Below, piece after piece: positions 6,304-8,114 of a stretch of DNA of 8,114 nt. The stretch comes from Holophagaceae bacterium UBA706. Its GTDB lineage: Bacteria; Acidobacteriota; Holophagae; Holophagales; Holophagaceae. The stretch is from positions 1 to 8,114 of the forward strand of contig DBME01000143.1 in NCBI GenBank assembly GCA_002298155.1. Direction: 5' to 3'. The notes beneath the pieces are model-generated. The model saw only the letters and a program-made list of their open reading frames with translations, was not told where the DNA came from and ran no database searches. The position numbers were made by a program, and so were the translations under genes. Position 1 is the first letter of the stretch. Every line of letters begins with the position of its first letter.

Positions 6304-6801
6304 ATGGTGACCGACAGCATTGACGAAAAGCTCCCAGGGGCGATCCTGGACCGTCACGACTTCCGGGGCGACCAGACCATCGTCGTGGACCGCGGGCGGC
6401 TCCTGGAGGTGGTGGATTTCATCTTCCGGGACGGCTTCCAGCAGCTCATGGACGTCACCGCCGTGGATGGCTACCAGCGCACGCCCCGCTTCGACGTGGT
6501 CTACCACTTCCTGAACCTCACCAGCCAGGAGCGCCTGCGCCTGAAGGTGCGGGTGGAGGAGCATGAGTCCGTGCCCAGCCTCGTGAGCCGCTTCAAGTCG
6601 GCGAACTGGTCCGAGCGCGAGGTGTGGGACATGTTCGGCATCCCCTTCGAGGGCCATCCCGATCACCGGCGCCTGCTCATGTGGGAGGACTTCCCCGGGT
6701 TCCCCCTGCGCAAGGACTTCCCCCTCGATGGCGGCGACGCCTTCTGCAACCAGGACATCGGCGCTTCCTACGCCCCCGACGCGAGATCCCTGAATGCCTG
6801 A
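6304..6801 (+). CDS. nuoC: NADH-quinone oxidoreductase subunit C (30 kDa)
   Basis: A 165-residue hydrophilic subunit of the connecting module of complex I. It carries no cofactor and packs against NuoB and NuoD. The 30-kDa signature is clear at 101-125: NWSEREVWDMFGIPFEGHPD followed by HRRLL, and then DFPGFPLRKDFPL. The N-terminal half (LLEVVDFIFRDGF, LMDVTAVDGY, VVYHFLNL) fits the family alpha/beta domain. The protein is separate from NuoD, unlike the NuoCD fusion of E. coli. AGGA at 6293-6296 lies seven bases before the ATG. Its 3' end overlaps the nuoD start by eight bases. Confidence 0.96.
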   Translation: MVTDSIDEKLPGAILDRHDFRGDQTIVVDRGRLLEVVDFIFRDGFQQLMDVTAVDGYQRTPRFDVVYHFLNLTSQERLRLKVRVEEHESVPSLVSRFKSANWSEREVWDMFGIPFEGHPDHRRLLMWEDFPGFPLRKDFPLDGGDAFCNQDIGASYAPDARSLNA

Positions 6802-8014
6802 GACGAAGATGGACACCGGCCAGCTCCTAGCCCACTCCGACGGCGACCGCATGATCGTCAACATGGGCCCCTCCCACCCCGTGACGCACGGCACGCTCCA
6901 CATCGTCCTGGAGCTCGAGGGCGAGATCGTGGCCAAGGCCACCCCCAACATCGGCTACCTCCACCGGGGCGTGGAGAAGCTGGGTGAGAGCCTCACCTAC
7001 CAGCAGTTCATCCCCCTCACGGACCGGCTGAACTACTGCAGCTCGCTCATGAACAACGTGGGCTACACCCTCGCCGTGGAGAAGCTCCTGGACATCCAGG
7101 ATCCGCCCCGGTCCCGGGTGCTGCGCGTCCTCTGCTCGGAACTGGCCCGCATCGGCGACCACCTGGTGTGCATCGGCATCAACGCGGTGGACATCGGGGC
7201 CTTCACGGCGTTCCTCTACCTCTTCAAGGAACGCGAGACCATCTACGACCTGTTCGAGATGATGGCCGGCCAGCGGCTCCACTCCAGCTTCACCCGCATC
7301 GGCGGCCTGTTCCGGGACATCCCCGCGGAATTCGAGCCCCTGTGCGAGCAGTTCCTGGAATCCTGCCCCAGGGCCATCGACGAGATGGAGAACCTGCTCA
7401 CGCACAACCCCATCTGGGCGGACCGCACCAAGGGCGTGGGCGCCATCACCCCCGAGAACGCCATCAGCTGGGGCTACACCGGTCCCTGCCTGCGCGCCGC
7501 GGGCGTGGCCCAGGATCTGCGGGTGGCCCAGCCGTACCTGGACTACGAGACCTACACCTTCGACGTGCCGGTGGGCACCACGGGCGACGTGTACGACCGC
7601 TACCTGGTGCGGACCGAGGAGATGCGGCAGTCCCTGCGCATCGTCCGCCAGTGCCTGGACCGGCTCAAGGAGATCGGCCCCGGGCCGGTCATCGTGGACG
7701 ACTACAAGATCGCCCTGCCGCCCAAGGAGAAGGTCTACACCCGCATGGAGAGCCTGATCCACCACTTCAAGCTCATCATGCACGGCATCGACATGCCGGT
7801 GGGCGAGGTGTACAGCGCCACCGAGGCGGCCAACGGCGAGCTGGGGTTCTACCTCGTCTCGGACGGGACCAAGGCGCCGTACCGCATCCATGTGCGTCCG
7901 CCGTGCTTCCCCATCTTCAGCAGCTTCGATGAGCAGGTGAAGGGCCGCCTGATCGCGGACGCGGTGTCCGTCATGGGGGCCATGAACATCATCGCGGGCG
8001 AGATGGACCGGTAG
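6794..8014 (+). CDS. nuoD: NADH-quinone oxidoreductase subunit D (49 kDa)
   Basis: A 406-residue subunit that forms the quinone-reduction site with NuoB. It has the family opening MGPSHPVTHGTLH at 24-36 and IGYLHRGVEKL at 53-63. By comparison with Thermus Nqo4 (His38, Tyr87), His32 and Tyr81 (in LNYCSSLMNN) are the likely quinone ligands. Further conserved blocks are LARIGDHLVCIGINAVDIGA, SFTRIGGLFRD, GYTGPCLRAAGV and the C-terminal block ending ADAVSVMGAMNIIAGEMDR. Family length and ending indicate a complete protein. The ATG at 6794 overlaps nuoC by eight bases, suggesting translational coupling; a second in-frame ATG at 6809 is a possible alternative start, and neither has a strong Shine-Dalgarno. 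It is the last gene in view; no nuoE-N gene follows in the remaining 100 bp. Confidence 0.97.
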   Translation: MPETKMDTGQLLAHSDGDRMIVNMGPSHPVTHGTLHIVLELEGEIVAKATPNIGYLHRGVEKLGESLTYQQFIPLTDRLNYCSSLMNNVGYTLAVEKLLDIQDPPRSRVLRVLCSELARIGDHLVCIGINAVDIGAFTAFLYLFKERETIYDLFEMMAGQRLHSSFTRIGGLFRDIPAEFEPLCEQFLESCPRAIDEMENLLTHNPIWADRTKGVGAITPENAISWGYTGPCLRAAGVAQDLRVAQPYLDYETYTFDVPVGTTGDVYDRYLVRTEEMRQSLRIVRQCLDRLKEIGPGPVIVDDYKIALPPKEKVYTRMESLIHHFKLIMHGIDMPVGEVYSATEAANGELGFYLVSDGTKAPYRIHVRPPCFPIFSSFDEQVKGRLIADAVSVMGAMNIIAGEMDR

Positions 8015-8082
8015 GGGTTTTGGATTGGGGGCTTGGTCCGGCCGGAACTTGGGGTTCGGTGGCTTCAGGTAAAAAGCACGTA
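8015..8082 (+). other. Non-coding sequence after nuoD
   Basis: This short stretch begins with a G/T-rich run after the nuoD stop and contains the perfect palindrome TCCGGCCGGA at 8037-8046. The palindrome has no loop and no T-run after it, so it is not a recognisable intrinsic terminator. No start codon with a Shine-Dalgarno site is seen. Confidence 0.4.
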
Positions 8083-8114
8083 CGCTGAGTTACGCCGAGG
8101 CGCTGAGTTTCGCT
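8083..8114 (+). repeat. Short direct repeat (CGCTGAGTT, 18-bp period), cut by window end
   Basis: CGCTGAGTT occurs at 8083-8091 and again at 8101-8109, separated by the related CGCCGAGG at 8093-8100, and another CGCT begins at 8111. The 18-bp period and the CGC(T/C)GAG core look like the start of a dispersed or tandem intergenic repeat that continues past the window. Its full unit and copy number cannot be seen. Confidence 0.6.

Noticed and set aside
6827..7891. 354-codon minus-strand open frame opposite nuoD
   Set aside because: Antisense shadow of a highly conserved complex I gene in GC-rich DNA; the translation shows no domain.
8037..8046. TCCGGCCGGA palindrome as a terminator of the nuo operon
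   Set aside because: A perfect palindrome without a loop and without a following T-run is not a Rho-independent terminator.
1..8114. CRISPR array, tRNA/rRNA genes, transposase or IS ends
   Set aside because: Read on both strands; no regularly spaced repeats with spacers, no tRNA-like cloverleaf, and no transposase or integrase motif was seen.

Overview
The window is high-GC DNA with G/C-rich third codon positions over most of its length and tightly packed genes, typical of a free-living bacterium. A separate four-gene nuoA-B-C-D order with unfused nuoC and nuoD, next to a cytosolic HAD-type 5'-nucleotidase, a SPOR protein and an LPP20-like protein, suggests Acidobacteriota (Holophagae such as Geothrix or Holophaga) or a deltaproteobacterial relative. 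This placement is inferred from general resemblance and was not tested.

Region 1 (1-2549, plus strand) holds the 3' end of folD (one-carbon folate metabolism), a complete DegT/DnrJ/EryC1-type PLP aminotransferase (nucleotide-sugar or surface-polysaccharide type) and an exported LPP20-like protein. The gaps are only 30 and 33 bp, so the three are probably co-transcribed.

Region 2 (2550-5204, minus strand) reads from right to left: a membrane-anchored SPOR-domain protein, a HAD-family 5'-nucleotidase overlapping it by one base, and after a 127-bp gap a small XRE-type regulator starting with TTG. The regulator converges on the LPP20-like gene with the two stop codons directly abutting. The 3' third of the nucleotidase and the gap after it are clearly poorer in GC than the rest.

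Region 3 (5205-5290) is an 86-bp divergent promoter region. On the minus strand a perfect TATAAT lies so close to the SPOR gene's best start that its mRNA may be leaderless. On the plus strand a TATCAT box and a short Shine-Dalgarno sequence precede nuoA.

Region 4 (5291-8014, plus strand) is nuoABCD, encoding one membrane subunit (A) and three subunits of the quinone-reducing connecting module (B, C, D) of respiratory complex I. All four N2 cluster cysteines in NuoB and the quinone-site His/Tyr in NuoD appear to be present. The last 100 bp are non-coding and end in a short direct repeat that runs off the window.

I found no convincing undescribed multi-gene system. The points most worth checking are the leaderless promoter, the composition break in the nucleotidase, the possible operator of the XRE regulator, and the repeat after nuoD.
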